Assembly (NCBI GenBank): GCA_948471335.1
Contig: CAOKRZ010000011.1
Span: forward strand, 1 to 18,935
Source: an uncultured Christensenella sp.
GTDB lineage: Bacteria; Bacillota; Clostridia; Christensenellales; UBA1242
Direction: 5' to 3'
DNA length: 18,935 nt
Part shown: in pieces, positions 6,562 through 14,487 of the stretch
Numbering within the stretch: position 1 is the stretch's first letter
Layout: each line of letters starts with the position of its first letter
Translations under genes and position numbers: made by a program
Notes under the pieces: generated by a model
The model's database searches: none
The model's input: the letters and a program-made list of their open reading frames with translations, nothing else
What the model was told of the DNA's origin: nothing

Positions 6562-8631
6562 TTGAAACTTGTTATAATCGAGTCACCTTTCAAACGCGAA
6601 GCGTTGAAAAAATATTTAGGCGAAGGCTATGACGTTTTTGCCACAAAAGGGCATATCCGTGACTTGCCAGCAAAAAGTTTTGCGATTGATATGCGAAACA
6701 ACTTTGAGCCACGCTATGAAATTATGCCTGACAAAAAAGCACTTATTGAAGATCTTAAAAAGAAAGCAAAAAATGCTGATGAAGTTTTGATCGCAACCGA
6801 CCCCGACCGTGAAGGAGAGGCAATTTCTTGGCATATTGCACACATTCTTGAATATCCTGAGGACAAGAAGTGCAGAATTCAATTCAATGAAATTTCAAAA
6901 AATGCAGTGCATAAAGCACTTGAAAATCCGCGCAAGATCGACTTGAAGCTTGTTGACGCACAGCAGGCGAGAAGGGTTCTTGACCGCATTGTGGGATACA
7001 AACTCTCACCAGTTTTGTGCAAGAAGATTGCACCAAAATTAAGCGCGGGACGCGTTCAATCAGTTGCGCTTAAGCTTCTTGTTGAAAGAGAAAAAGAGAT
7101 TGAAAACTTTAAGCCAGAAGAATACTGGAATGTGAGTGCAATCTTAAAGAAAGGCGCAAGCGAAATAAAAGCGCTTCTCTCAACCTTCAAAAAGAAGAAG
7201 ATTGAACTTCACTCAAAAGAAGAAGTTGACAAAGTCCTTGACGAGATCAAGGGCAAAGATTTCTTGTTAAAAGAACTTAAAAAGACAAAGACAAAATCTC
7301 ATGCTCCTGCACCTTTTACGACAAGCACAATGCAACAAGACGCAGCAAACAAGCTTGGCATGAGTCTTAACCGCACAACTTCTGCAGCTCAACAACTTTA
7401 TGAAGGTGTTGAAATCAAGGGCGAAGGCAAGCTTGCGCTTATTACATATATAAGAACAGACTCTGTGCGTGTTTCAACTGACGCGCAAGAAGCTTGTCGC
7501 AAATTTATCAAAGAGACTTTCGGGCAAGAATATTTGCCAGAAAAACCAAATGTATATAAAACAAAATCTTCAGCTCAAGATGCGCACGAAGCGATCAGAC
7601 CAATTTCAATGGATATCAAACCAGAGAATATCAAGGACAGCTTGACAAGTGATAACTATAGACTTTACAAACTTATCTATGAAAGATTTTTGGCAAGTCA
7701 AATGACTGAAGCTGAATATTCAAACTGCTCACTTAACTTTGACGTTGAAGGTTATGGATTTAAAGTCACTGGAAAGACTATGAATTTCCCAGGTTTCACA
7801 GCGGTTTATAAAGAGTTTGTTGAAGAGGACGGAAAAGAGTCAATGGCAGGCAAGCTTCCAGTTATGGAAGAAGGCGAGCTTTTGCCATGCAAAGAGATCA
7901 AAAGTGAACAAAAGTTTACAAAACCACCAGCAAGATATACTGATGCGACAATCGTCAAAGCAATGGAAGAAAAGGGAATCGGAAGACCTGCAACCTACGC
8001 TGCAACCATCACTGTTTTGACTGCAAGAAAGTATGCAGAAAAAGAAGGCAAAAGCCTTGTTCCAACCAAGCTTGGAAGAAATATAAGTGAATATCTTGAC
8101 CAGTTTTTCAGCTCGGTCATCAATGTTAAGTTCACCGCTCATATGGAGCAGCGCCTTGATGACATCGTCGAAACTGGCGAAGACTGGCACAATGTTGTTT
8201 CATCTTTCTGGAATGGGTTTAGCTCTCTTCTTGAAAAAGCTGACTCCTCAAGTGTAAGCATGAAAGCTCCACCTGAAGAAACGGACATTGTCTGTGAAAA
8301 ATGCGGTGGAAAGATGCTTATAAGAGAAGGCAAGTTTGGAAGATTTCTTGCTTGCTCAAACTTCCCAAAATGCAGAAACACTCAGGCTATGGAAGAAGAA
8401 CATAAGATTGTTGGAACATGCCCAGAATGTAAAGGTGGACTTATTGCAAGAAAAAGCAAGAAGGGCAAACTTTATTATGCATGTGAAAACTATCCTGATT
8501 GCAAGTTTATGAGCTGGGACATTACAACTGGCGAAAAATGCCCAAAATGTCAAAGTCCACTTATTAGGAAAGGTAAAGTAGTTAAGTGCTCTTCAAGCAC
8601 TTGTGATTATAAGGAGGAAAGGGACAATTAA
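6562..8631 (+). CDS. topA: DNA topoisomerase I (type IA)
   Basis: Relaxes negative supercoils by cutting one strand through a 5'-phosphotyrosine. The likely start is TTG at 6562, giving MKLVIIESP as in other TopA proteins, with GGAGG (6549-6553) 8 nt upstream. The in-frame ATG at 6547 would bury that ribosome binding site in codons. From TTG the protein has 689 residues, a normal length. It shows the TOPRIM domain (IATDPDREGEAISWH), catalytic Tyr296 in ITYIRTDS, the segment KGIGRPATYAATI, and three C-terminal four-cysteine zinc modules (CEKCGGK, CPECKGG, CPKCQSP). The first motif reads ESPFKREAL rather than the usual ESPAKAKTI; the key Glu and first Lys are kept. Its stop overlaps the probable start of trmFO. 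Confidence 0.97.
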   Translation: MKLVIIESPFKREALKKYLGEGYDVFATKGHIRDLPAKSFAIDMRNNFEPRYEIMPDKKALIEDLKKKAKNADEVLIATDPDREGEAISWHIAHILEYPEDKKCRIQFNEISKNAVHKALENPRKIDLKLVDAQQARRVLDRIVGYKLSPVLCKKIAPKLSAGRVQSVALKLLVEREKEIENFKPEEYWNVSAILKKGASEIKALLSTFKKKKIELHSKEEVDKVLDEIKGKDFLLKELKKTKTKSHAPAPFTTSTMQQDAANKLGMSLNRTTSAAQQLYEGVEIKGEGKLALITYIRTDSVRVSTDAQEACRKFIKETFGQEYLPEKPNVYKTKSSAQDAHEAIRPISMDIKPENIKDSLTSDNYRLYKLIYERFLASQMTEAEYSNCSLNFDVEGYGFKVTGKTMNFPGFTAVYKEFVEEDGKESMAGKLPVMEEGELLPCKEIKSEQKFTKPPARYTDATIVKAMEEKGIGRPATYAATITVLTARKYAEKEGKSLVPTKLGRNISEYLDQFFSSVINVKFTAHMEQRLDDIVETGEDWHNVVSSFWNGFSSLLEKADSSSVSMKAPPEETDIVCEKCGGKMLIREGKFGRFLACSNFPKCRNTQAMEEEHKIVGTCPECKGGLIARKSKKGKLYYACENYPDCKFMSWDITTGEKCPKCQSPLIRKGKVVKCSSSTCDYKEERDN

Positions 8632-9880
8632 GAATATTGTCAACGTTATAGGCTGTGGCTTTGCAGGCATTGAGTGTGCTTTATTTTTGGCAGACCATGG
8701 CGTCAATGTGCATATTTTTGATTGCGCGTCTGATAAATATCGATGCAATTGCCTTAATTGCGAACTTTTTGGCATAAATGAAGAAAATGAGGAGTACGCT
8801 CGTGAACTTCTCCGCAAAGAACTTAAAAGCCTCGGAAGCACTCTTGTTGAGAAAGAAGATGAACTTCGCTTTAAAGAAAAGTATTCTTCTTGTGTTGCAG
8901 ACAGGCTTCTTGAATATGGAAAGGATAGAGTTAAAAATCATCCAAAAATTGAATTTTTTGAGCTTTGCGTCAATGAACTGAATTTGAAGGAAGTCAATGT
9001 TGTTGCAAGCGGCCCTCACACCAGAAGTGGTCTTATTTCATTTTTAAAAGATTTGCATGGCTCTATGCGTATGTTTGACTCGTTTGGAATTTATCCTCTT
9101 GTGCAAGGCATTGATGAAGGCAAGTTTTTCAGGCGTGGAGACGAACTTTTTCTTCCGTTTACATATGAAGAATACATTTCACTTTGCAATCAAATTTTGA
9201 TGGAAAGAAACGCTCTTGTTGAAAAAGGGGTAGTTCTATCAAAGGAACTTGGGCTTATCGAAGAAAAGGTGCGAGAAGAACGGGACAAGCTTAAAAATGA
9301 CATCATGAGGCCAATTTTTATTGACAGTTTAGAAGAAAAGCCGTATGCGTGTTTAAAACTGAACATATTAAAAAGAGGCTATGAGATTGAAGGGTTTGCT
9401 TCGGCCTTGCCGCCTGAAAGTCAATACAGGATTATAAATTCAATCAAAGGTCTTGAAAATGCTGTTATATTAAACGCAGGCAAATCAATTGAAAACAGTT
9501 ATATAAACGCACCTTTTGTTATCAACAGATTTTGTCAATCATCAAAAATAGAAAACATTTTCTATGCTGGCAATATTTCAGGGGTGTTTGGCCATATCGA
9601 AAGCATGGCAAGTGGACTTTATGTTGGATATAACGTTTTGAATTTTTTAAATGGAAGAAGGCTTGCAGCATTGCCAAAAGAGAGTGCCATAGGTGCGCTT
9701 ATTGAAAAAGTGATAACGACTTCAGTGTGCAAAAACAGACCAATTGTGGCAAGTTATGACCTTATCAAAACTGAAAATGAATATAAGACGCTGAGTGGAA
9801 AGAAGAAATATCTTTTTGATAACAGCGAAAAAGTGATAAATAAATTTAAGGAGGAATGTTTTAATGGAAAGCATGTTTAG
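8627..9880 (+). CDS. trmFO: Divergent TrmFO-type folate/FAD tRNA methyltransferase
   Basis: TrmFO methylates U54 of tRNA to ribothymidine using methylene-tetrahydrofolate and FADH2. Identified by VNVIGCGFAGIECALFLADHG (FAD-binding), GIEDVKNHP-like VKNHPKIEFF, VVASGPHTRSGL, ENSYINAP, FYAGNISGVFGHIESMASGL and LPKESAIGALIEKVITT, and by its place between topA and hslV. The start is not settled: AAGGAGG (8611-8617) best serves ATT at 8627 (MKNIVNVIG), which overlaps the topA stop; the only ordinary start in frame is GTG at 8603, upstream of that ribosome binding site and without one of its own. The protein diverges: the LVCSNSLRS region reads CNCLNCELFG, and the FEGCMPIE motif holding the second catalytic Cys (226 in B. 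subtilis) is absent. Activity is therefore uncertain. Confidence 0.85.
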   Translation: MKNIVNVIGCGFAGIECALFLADHGVNVHIFDCASDKYRCNCLNCELFGINEENEEYARELLRKELKSLGSTLVEKEDELRFKEKYSSCVADRLLEYGKDRVKNHPKIEFFELCVNELNLKEVNVVASGPHTRSGLISFLKDLHGSMRMFDSFGIYPLVQGIDEGKFFRRGDELFLPFTYEEYISLCNQILMERNALVEKGVVLSKELGLIEEKVREERDKLKNDIMRPIFIDSLEEKPYACLKLNILKRGYEIEGFASALPPESQYRIINSIKGLENAVILNAGKSIENSYINAPFVINRFCQSSKIENIFYAGNISGVFGHIESMASGLYVGYNVLNFLNGRRLAALPKESAIGALIEKVITTSVCKNRPIVASYDLIKTENEYKTLSGKKKYLFDNSEKVINKFKEECFNGKHV

Positions 9881-10403
9881 AGGAACTACCATTTGTGGAG
9901 TCAAAAGAGATGGAAAAATTGCAATTGCTGGTGACGGACAAGTGACAATGTCAAACAGCGTAATTTTCAAAAACAATGCAAAGAAGGTGAGAAGGATTTT
10001 CAATGACAAGGTTGTCATTGGCTTTGCTGGTGGGGTGAGTGATGCGTTCTCACTTTGTGAGCGTTTTGAAGGAATGCTTAACAAATTTTCTGGCAATCTT
10101 ATGAGAAGCGCTGTTGAGCTCGCTCAGACCTGGAGAGAAGACAAGGCTTCAAGGCAGCTTGACGCACTTATGATTGTTGCTGACAAAGATCAAATTCTCA
10201 TCATTTCAGGAAACGGAGAGGTTATCGAGCCAGATGAAGGCATCTGCGCAATTGGCTCTGGTGGAAACTATGCTTTTGCTGCTGCCAAAGCGTTAAGTCA
10301 AAACACAACTCTTTCTGCAAAAGAGATTGCTTTTAAGTCTCTTGAAATTGCAAGTCAAATCTGTGTGTTCACAAATGAACATATCATTGTTGAGGAGGTT
10401 TAG
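9864..10403 (+). CDS. hslV: HslV/ClpQ proteasome-like peptidase
   Basis: 179 residues, normal length. HslV forms two hexameric rings that degrade proteins unfolded by HslU. The N-terminal-nucleophile fold shows in TTICGVKRDGKIAIAGDGQVT, RKVRRI-like KKVRRIFNDKVVIGFAGGVSDA, GNLMRSAVELAQTWREDK, EVIEPDEGICAIGSGGNYA and the end CVFTNEHIIVEEV. The ATG at 9864 is 9 nt after AAGGAGG and overlaps the trmFO end by 17 nt. The active N-terminal Thr would be T8, after MESMFRG, so a short propeptide must be removed; Met4 (9873) is an alternative start that would leave three residues. hslU follows after 1 nt, so the two subunits are made together. Confidence 0.97.
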   Translation: MESMFRGTTICGVKRDGKIAIAGDGQVTMSNSVIFKNNAKKVRRIFNDKVVIGFAGGVSDAFSLCERFEGMLNKFSGNLMRSAVELAQTWREDKASRQLDALMIVADKDQILIISGNGEVIEPDEGICAIGSGGNYAFAAAKALSQNTTLSAKEIAFKSLEIASQICVFTNEHIIVEEV

Positions 10404-10404
10404 A

Positions 10405-11700
10405 ATGAACTTTACACCAAGAGAAATTGTTGAAGAGCTTGATAAATACATCATTGGACAAGCAAAAGCAAAGCGCGCTGTTGCTATTGCGCTTAGAAAC
10501 AGATATAGAAGAAGCAAGCTTTCAAAAGAGCTTAGAGAAGAGATAACACCAAAAAACATCATTATGAAAGGCCCAACAGGTGTTGGAAAAACAGAAATTG
10601 CAAGGCGTCTTGCAAAGCTTGTTAAAGCACCTTTCATCAAAATTGAAGCCACAAAGTATACCGAAGTTGGATATGTTGGCCGTGACGTTGAAAGCATGGT
10701 GCGTGATCTTGTTGAAGTGGCTGTGAGAATGGTCAAAGATGAGCAGACTCACAATGTTGAAGCAAAGGTCGCACCAATTGTTGAAAAGAAACTTCTTGAT
10801 GCAATTTGCGATACAAGAAGAGCTGAAAAAATTGATGTCGACAAGGATATCGTTTTAAATGAGCTTAAACAAGGGAAACTTGAAGAGGAGCATATTGAAA
10901 TTGCCGTGCTTGACAATCCAAAGCCTATGCTTTCGCTTGGCGGCCCTGAGATTAACCTTGGAAGCATGTTTGAAGGGCTTATGCCACAAAAACATAGAAA
11001 AAGAAAGATGACAGTTTCAAGAGCGAGAGAACTTCTCACAAGTGAAGAAGGCGAAAAACTTATCGATCAAGACAATGTTTATGCTGAGGCAATTCGAAGG
11101 ACTGAAGAAGAGGGGATTATCTTTATAGACGAAATTGATAAAATTATTGGAAAAAGTGGAGGATCAAACAATCAAGATGTTTCTCGCGAAGGCGTTCAAA
11201 GGGATATCTTGCCGATTGTTGAAGGCTCAACTGTTGCAACGAAATATGGAAATGTCAAAACTGACTTTATTCTTTTCATTGCTTCAGGTGCATTTCATGT
11301 TGCAAACATTGCAGATATGATCCCAGAGCTTCAAGGACGTTTTCCAATCAGAGTTGATCTTGAAAGTCTTACAAAAGAAGATTTCAAAAAGATCTTGTCT
11401 GAAACAAAGAATTCAATCATTTTGCAATACGCCAGCATTTTGAAGGTTGACAATATTGACCTTAAGTTTACTGACGACGCCATCGATGAGATTGCAGAAA
11501 TGACTGTTGCTGAAAATGACACAAGCGAAAACATTGGCGCTAGAAGACTTCACACAATTATGGAAAGTCTGCTTGAGGACATTTCTTTCAATGCAAATGG
11601 TCAGCATCCAATGCTTGAAGTAAAGATTGACAGAGCATATGTGCAAAAGGCTTTCTCTGAAACCAAGAAAAAGTTTGACCTTAAAAAATATGTTCTTTAA
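10405..11700 (+). CDS. hslU: HslU/ClpY AAA+ unfoldase
   Basis: 431 residues. ATPase ring that recognises and unfolds substrates for HslV. The start MNFTPREIVEELDKYIIGQAKAK at 10405 matches the family; GAGGAGG (10392-10398) precedes it, and the frame open further upstream is inside hslV. Walker A GPTGVGKT is at 56-63, Walker B IIFIDE ends at 242-243, the pore-loop region YVGRD and the variable I-domain (about 110-225) lie between, then the sensor-type segment GRFPIRVDL and NIGARRLHTIMESLLEDISF. It ends DLKKYVL, the HslU C-terminal tail that docks in HslV to activate it, so the pair should work together. Confidence 0.98.
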   Translation: MNFTPREIVEELDKYIIGQAKAKRAVAIALRNRYRRSKLSKELREEITPKNIIMKGPTGVGKTEIARRLAKLVKAPFIKIEATKYTEVGYVGRDVESMVRDLVEVAVRMVKDEQTHNVEAKVAPIVEKKLLDAICDTRRAEKIDVDKDIVLNELKQGKLEEEHIEIAVLDNPKPMLSLGGPEINLGSMFEGLMPQKHRKRKMTVSRARELLTSEEGEKLIDQDNVYAEAIRRTEEEGIIFIDEIDKIIGKSGGSNNQDVSREGVQRDILPIVEGSTVATKYGNVKTDFILFIASGAFHVANIADMIPELQGRFPIRVDLESLTKEDFKKILSETKNSIILQYASILKVDNIDLKFTDDAIDEIAEMTVAENDTSENIGARRLHTIMESLLEDISFNANGQHPMLEVKIDRAYVQKAFSETKKKFDLKKYVL

Positions 11701-11711
11701 AAGGCGACAAA

Positions 11712-12392
11712 ATGGATACAACAAGAAATGAAATCTTGATTGGGCAAGAGTCTCAAGAAAAGATCAAAAAGAAAAAAATTGCTGTTGTTGGGGTTGGCGG
11801 TGTCGGTGGTTATGTTGCGACAATCCTTGCAAGGGCAGGAATTGAAAAGATGACGCTTATTGACTTTGACAAGGTTTCATCGTCAAACATCAATCGACAA
11901 TTGGTCGCTCTTGAGTCAACAATAGGCAAAAGTAAGGTTGAAGTTTTAAAAGCTCAACTTTTGGGAATCAATTGTAATGCAGAAATTATTGCCATAGATG
12001 AAAAGCTATCAAAAGAAAATGTTGAGATGCTTTTGTCGGGTGAATATGACTTTGTGCTTGACTGCATTGACAGTGTGAGTGACAAGGTTGCGCTTATTGT
12101 TCACTGCAAGAAAAAAGGAATCAACATAATCTCAGCCATGGGCGCTGGAAACAGAGTTGGCATTCCAAGATTTTTCTTGACAGATATCTATAAAACTCAC
12201 GATGACGGGCTTGCAAAAGTTATGCGCAAAAAGCTGAGAGAAGAGAATGTTGAAAATCTTGAAGTTGTCACTTGTGAAGAAAAGCCGCTTAAAGTGGGCG
12301 GGACTGTCGGAAGCATAAGTTACTATCCAGCAATGTGCGGAATAACAATTGGCGCGGTTGTAATAAACAAAATTTTGGAGGAAGAAAAATGA
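11712..12392 (+). CDS. tcdA: TcdA-like tRNA t6A dehydratase (E1-like)
   Basis: 226 residues. TcdA (CsdL/YgdL) uses ATP to cyclise t6A37 of tRNA to the hydantoin form ct6A. Adenylation fold: GVGGVGGYVATILARAGI (27-44), LIDFDKVSSSNINRQL (49-64), LDCIDSVSDKVALI, and the family-specific part SAMGAGNRVGIPRFFLTDIYKTHDDGLAKVMRKKLRE with VVTCEEKPLK. These features favour TcdA over ThiF or MoeB. It is shorter than the 268-residue E. coli protein. It follows hslU by 11 nt with a weak ribosome binding site (AAAAGG) and overlaps the thioredoxin gene by 4 nt (ATGA), so the two are probably coupled. With mtaB at the window start, two t6A-modifying enzymes lie close together. Confidence 0.9.
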   Translation: MDTTRNEILIGQESQEKIKKKKIAVVGVGGVGGYVATILARAGIEKMTLIDFDKVSSSNINRQLVALESTIGKSKVEVLKAQLLGINCNAEIIAIDEKLSKENVEMLLSGEYDFVLDCIDSVSDKVALIVHCKKKGINIISAMGAGNRVGIPRFFLTDIYKTHDDGLAKVMRKKLREENVENLEVVTCEEKPLKVGGTVGSISYYPAMCGITIGAVVINKILEEEK

Positions 12393-12700
12393 AAATCATA
12401 ACAGAGAAAGAATTTGACAAAGCAACAGAAAAAGGGCTTGTGCTTGTTGACTTTTTTGCAACTTGGTGCGGACCTTGCAGAATGATGGCAATCATTTTGG
12501 AAGATATTGCAAAAGAACTTGAAGGCAAAGTTGAAATTTATAAGGTTGATGTTGACAACGATGAAAAACTTGCAAGAAAGTTTGGAATTTTGTCAATCCC
12601 AACTCTCATCTTTTTCGAAAACGGAAAGGTTATGGAAAAGCATGTTGGACTTTGGCAGAAAGAAGATTGCCTTGACTATATTGGCAGCTTTTTGAAGTAA
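12389..12700 (+). CDS. trxA: Thioredoxin
   Basis: 103 residues, a single thioredoxin domain with the active site WCGPC (C27, C30) and cis-Pro71 in SIPTL. Cytosolic disulfide reductant; no signal peptide. The start ATG at 12389 sits in an ATGA overlap with the tcdA stop and has GGAGGAAG upstream. It is the last gene of the co-directional run; a clear terminator was not seen in the 130 nt that follow. Whether it serves a specific partner such as TcdA is unknown. Confidence 0.95.
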   Translation: MKIITEKEFDKATEKGLVLVDFFATWCGPCRMMAIILEDIAKELEGKVEIYKVDVDNDEKLARKFGILSIPTLIFFENGKVMEKHVGLWQKEDCLDYIGSFLK

Positions 12701-12778
12701 ATTTAATAAAAAGTCATCTAAATTTTGATTTTTTCAACCTTTTTGTGCTCGAAAAGCAAAATTATTTTTTGCAAGATA

Positions 12779-12807
12779 TTGACTTTAAAGGCGTTGAGTG
12801 ATAAAAT
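12779..12807 (+). promoter_or_regulatory. Promoter of the Fe-S (iscS-iscU) operon
   Basis: TTGACT at 12779-12784, spacer 17, TAAAAT at 12802-12807. A ribosome binding site GGGAG follows before the ATG at 12831. No IscR gene or obvious IscR site was recognised. Confidence 0.72.
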
Positions 12808-12830
12808 TGGTATGACAAAAGGGAGAAAAT

Positions 12831-14003
12831 ATGAGAAAAGTTTATCTTGATAATGCAGCAACAACATATGTTTCAAGCGAAGTTTTGGCTGAAATGTTGC
12901 CTTGCTTCAACACAATATATGGCAATTCAAGTTCACTCCATGGATTTGGAAGAGAAGCTTCTGCCATTGTTGACAGAGCAAGAGATCGCGTTGCAGCTGC
13001 AATCAACGCACAAAAATCAAATGAAATCTATTTCACTTCTGGTGGAACAGAAGCGGACAACTGGGCAATCAAGGGTATCGCTCATGCTTACGCAAACAAA
13101 GGTAAGCACATCATCGTAAGCTCAATTGAGCATCATGCTGTTCTTGATGCATGCAAGCAACTTGAAAGCGAAGGTTTTGAGGTAACCTATTTGCCTGTTG
13201 ACAAACATGGACTTGTCAACATCGCTGATATTCTTCATGCAATCAAAAAGTCAACAACACTTATTTCAATCATGACTGTCAACAATGAGGTTGGAACAAT
13301 TCAAAACATCAAAGCAATTGCAAAGACAGCACACGAATATGGCATCATTTTCCACACTGATGCAGTGCAAGCAATTGGCGCTGTTAAGATTGATGTTCAA
13401 GACATGGAAATCGACGCGATGAGCATGTCAGCGCACAAGATCTATGGACCAAAGGGCGTTGGCGCGTTATATCTCAAAAACGGCGTAAGAATTGAAAACC
13501 TTATCTCTGGTGGAAACCAAGAAAGAGGCAAACGTGGCGGAACTGTCAACGTTGCTGAAGTCGCAGGTTTTGGAAAGGCAATTGAAATTGCTGTTCGCGA
13601 CCTTTCAATCAACCAACAAAAGCTTAGAGCTGTGAGAGAATATTTCTTAACCCAAGTTCAAGAAAAGATTCAATACATTCAGGTTAACGGACACCCTCAT
13701 CAAAAGGTTAATGGAATTGTTAATATCTCATTTGAAATGATTGAAGGCGAGTCAATCTTAATGCTTCTTGATCTTGACGGAGTTGCAGTTTCAACAGCTT
13801 CGGCTTGTACATCAAATTCGCTTGAGCCATCACATGTTCTTCAAAATATGGGAGTGCCTGACGAACTTGCACAAGGCTCGATCCGCTTCTCATTTGGAAA
13901 GAATATCACAAAGAGCGATGTTGACTATGCCGTTGAAGTGCTTGTTAAGGCTGTTGCAAAACTTAGAGGCATTTCACCATTAACAAAAGCAGGGAGGAAA
14001 TAA
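12831..14003 (+). CDS. iscS: Cysteine desulfurase, NifS/IscS type
   Basis: 390 residues, usual length of about 385-400. PLP enzyme that takes sulfur from cysteine for Fe-S clusters and tRNA thiolation. Start MRKVYLDNAATTYVSSEVL; nucleotide and substrate regions YFTSGGTEADNWAIKG, SSIEHHAVLDACKQLE, HTDAVQAIGA; PLP lysine K203 in SMSAHKIYGPKGVG; catalytic C326 on the mobile loop STASACTSNSLEPSHVL. The short GKRGGTVNV segment replaces the usual RAGTEN-type sequence. The scaffold gene follows after 2 nt, so this desulfurase most likely feeds IscU. It may also supply the Fe-S clusters of MtaB. IscS and NifS subtypes cannot be told apart with certainty here. Confidence 0.96.
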   Translation: MRKVYLDNAATTYVSSEVLAEMLPCFNTIYGNSSSLHGFGREASAIVDRARDRVAAAINAQKSNEIYFTSGGTEADNWAIKGIAHAYANKGKHIIVSSIEHHAVLDACKQLESEGFEVTYLPVDKHGLVNIADILHAIKKSTTLISIMTVNNEVGTIQNIKAIAKTAHEYGIIFHTDAVQAIGAVKIDVQDMEIDAMSMSAHKIYGPKGVGALYLKNGVRIENLISGGNQERGKRGGTVNVAEVAGFGKAIEIAVRDLSINQQKLRAVREYFLTQVQEKIQYIQVNGHPHQKVNGIVNISFEMIEGESILMLLDLDGVAVSTASACTSNSLEPSHVLQNMGVPDELAQGSIRFSFGKNITKSDVDYAVEVLVKAVAKLRGISPLTKAGRK

Positions 14004-14005
14004 AA

Positions 14006-14401
14006 ATGTATAGCAAAGAAATCATTGAACGCTTTAAAAATCCAAAAAATGCAGGAAGCCTTCGTGGTGCAAATGCGGTTGGCAAAGTTGGCAATGCAGC
14101 TTGTGGCGATATCATGAAAATATATCTCAAAATCAATGAAGACAACATCATTGAAGATGCAAAGTTTAAAACTTTTGGTTGCTGCGCAGCAATCGCGTCA
14201 ACTGACGTTGCTTGTGACCTTATCAGAGGCAAAAGCATTGATGAAGCACTTAAAGTGACAAATAAAGATGTTTTCAACATTCTTGGCACAATGCCAGCAC
14301 ACAAGATTCACTGCTCAGTGCTTGCTGAAGAGACAATCCGTGACGCTGTTGAAGATTTTTATAAACGTAAAGAAAAAGAAAACAGAAAAAATTCAAAATA
14401 A
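14006..14401 (+). CDS. iscU: Fe-S cluster scaffold, IscU/NifU N-terminal type
   Basis: 131 residues. Assembles Fe-S clusters from sulfur given by the desulfurase encoded just upstream. MYSKEIIERFKNPKNAGSLR is the typical start. The three ligand cysteines are C33 (AACGDIM, with D35 kept), C59 (FGCCAAIAS) and C103 (KIHCSVLAEE). There are extra cysteines at C60 and C70 not usual in the family. The C-terminus is a short Lys/Glu-rich tail. It has AGGGAGGAAA as ribosome binding site, and its stop codon is part of the terminator stem, so the operon has two genes. Confidence 0.95.
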   Translation: MYSKEIIERFKNPKNAGSLRGANAVGKVGNAACGDIMKIYLKINEDNIIEDAKFKTFGCCAAIASTDVACDLIRGKSIDEALKVTNKDVFNILGTMPAHKIHCSVLAEETIRDAVEDFYKRKEKENRKNSK

Positions 14402-14426
14402 GATGACAAATGTCATCTTTTTTTGT
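14400..14426 (+). terminator. Terminator of the iscS-iscU operon
   Basis: AAGATGAC-AAAT-GTCATCTT (14400-14407 with 14412-14419), then a run of seven T. The stem begins on the iscU stop codon. Confidence 0.9.
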
Positions 14427-14434
14427 TTTAAATA

Positions 14435-14463
14435 TTGACAAGTGTGCATGTTTGTGATATTAT
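14435..14463 (+). promoter_or_regulatory. Promoter of the one-pass membrane protein gene
   Basis: TTGACA at 14435-14440, spacer 17, TATTAT at 14458-14463, then AAGGAGAAGAA before the ATG at 14488. Confidence 0.8.
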
Positions 14464-14487
14464 TCATGTGACAAAAAAGGAGAAGAA

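Noticed and set aside
10327..10404. Longer hslU start inside hslV
   Set aside because: MNFTPREIVEELDKYIIGQ at 10405 is the family start and has a strong ribosome binding site; the upstream part is the hslV sequence in another frame.
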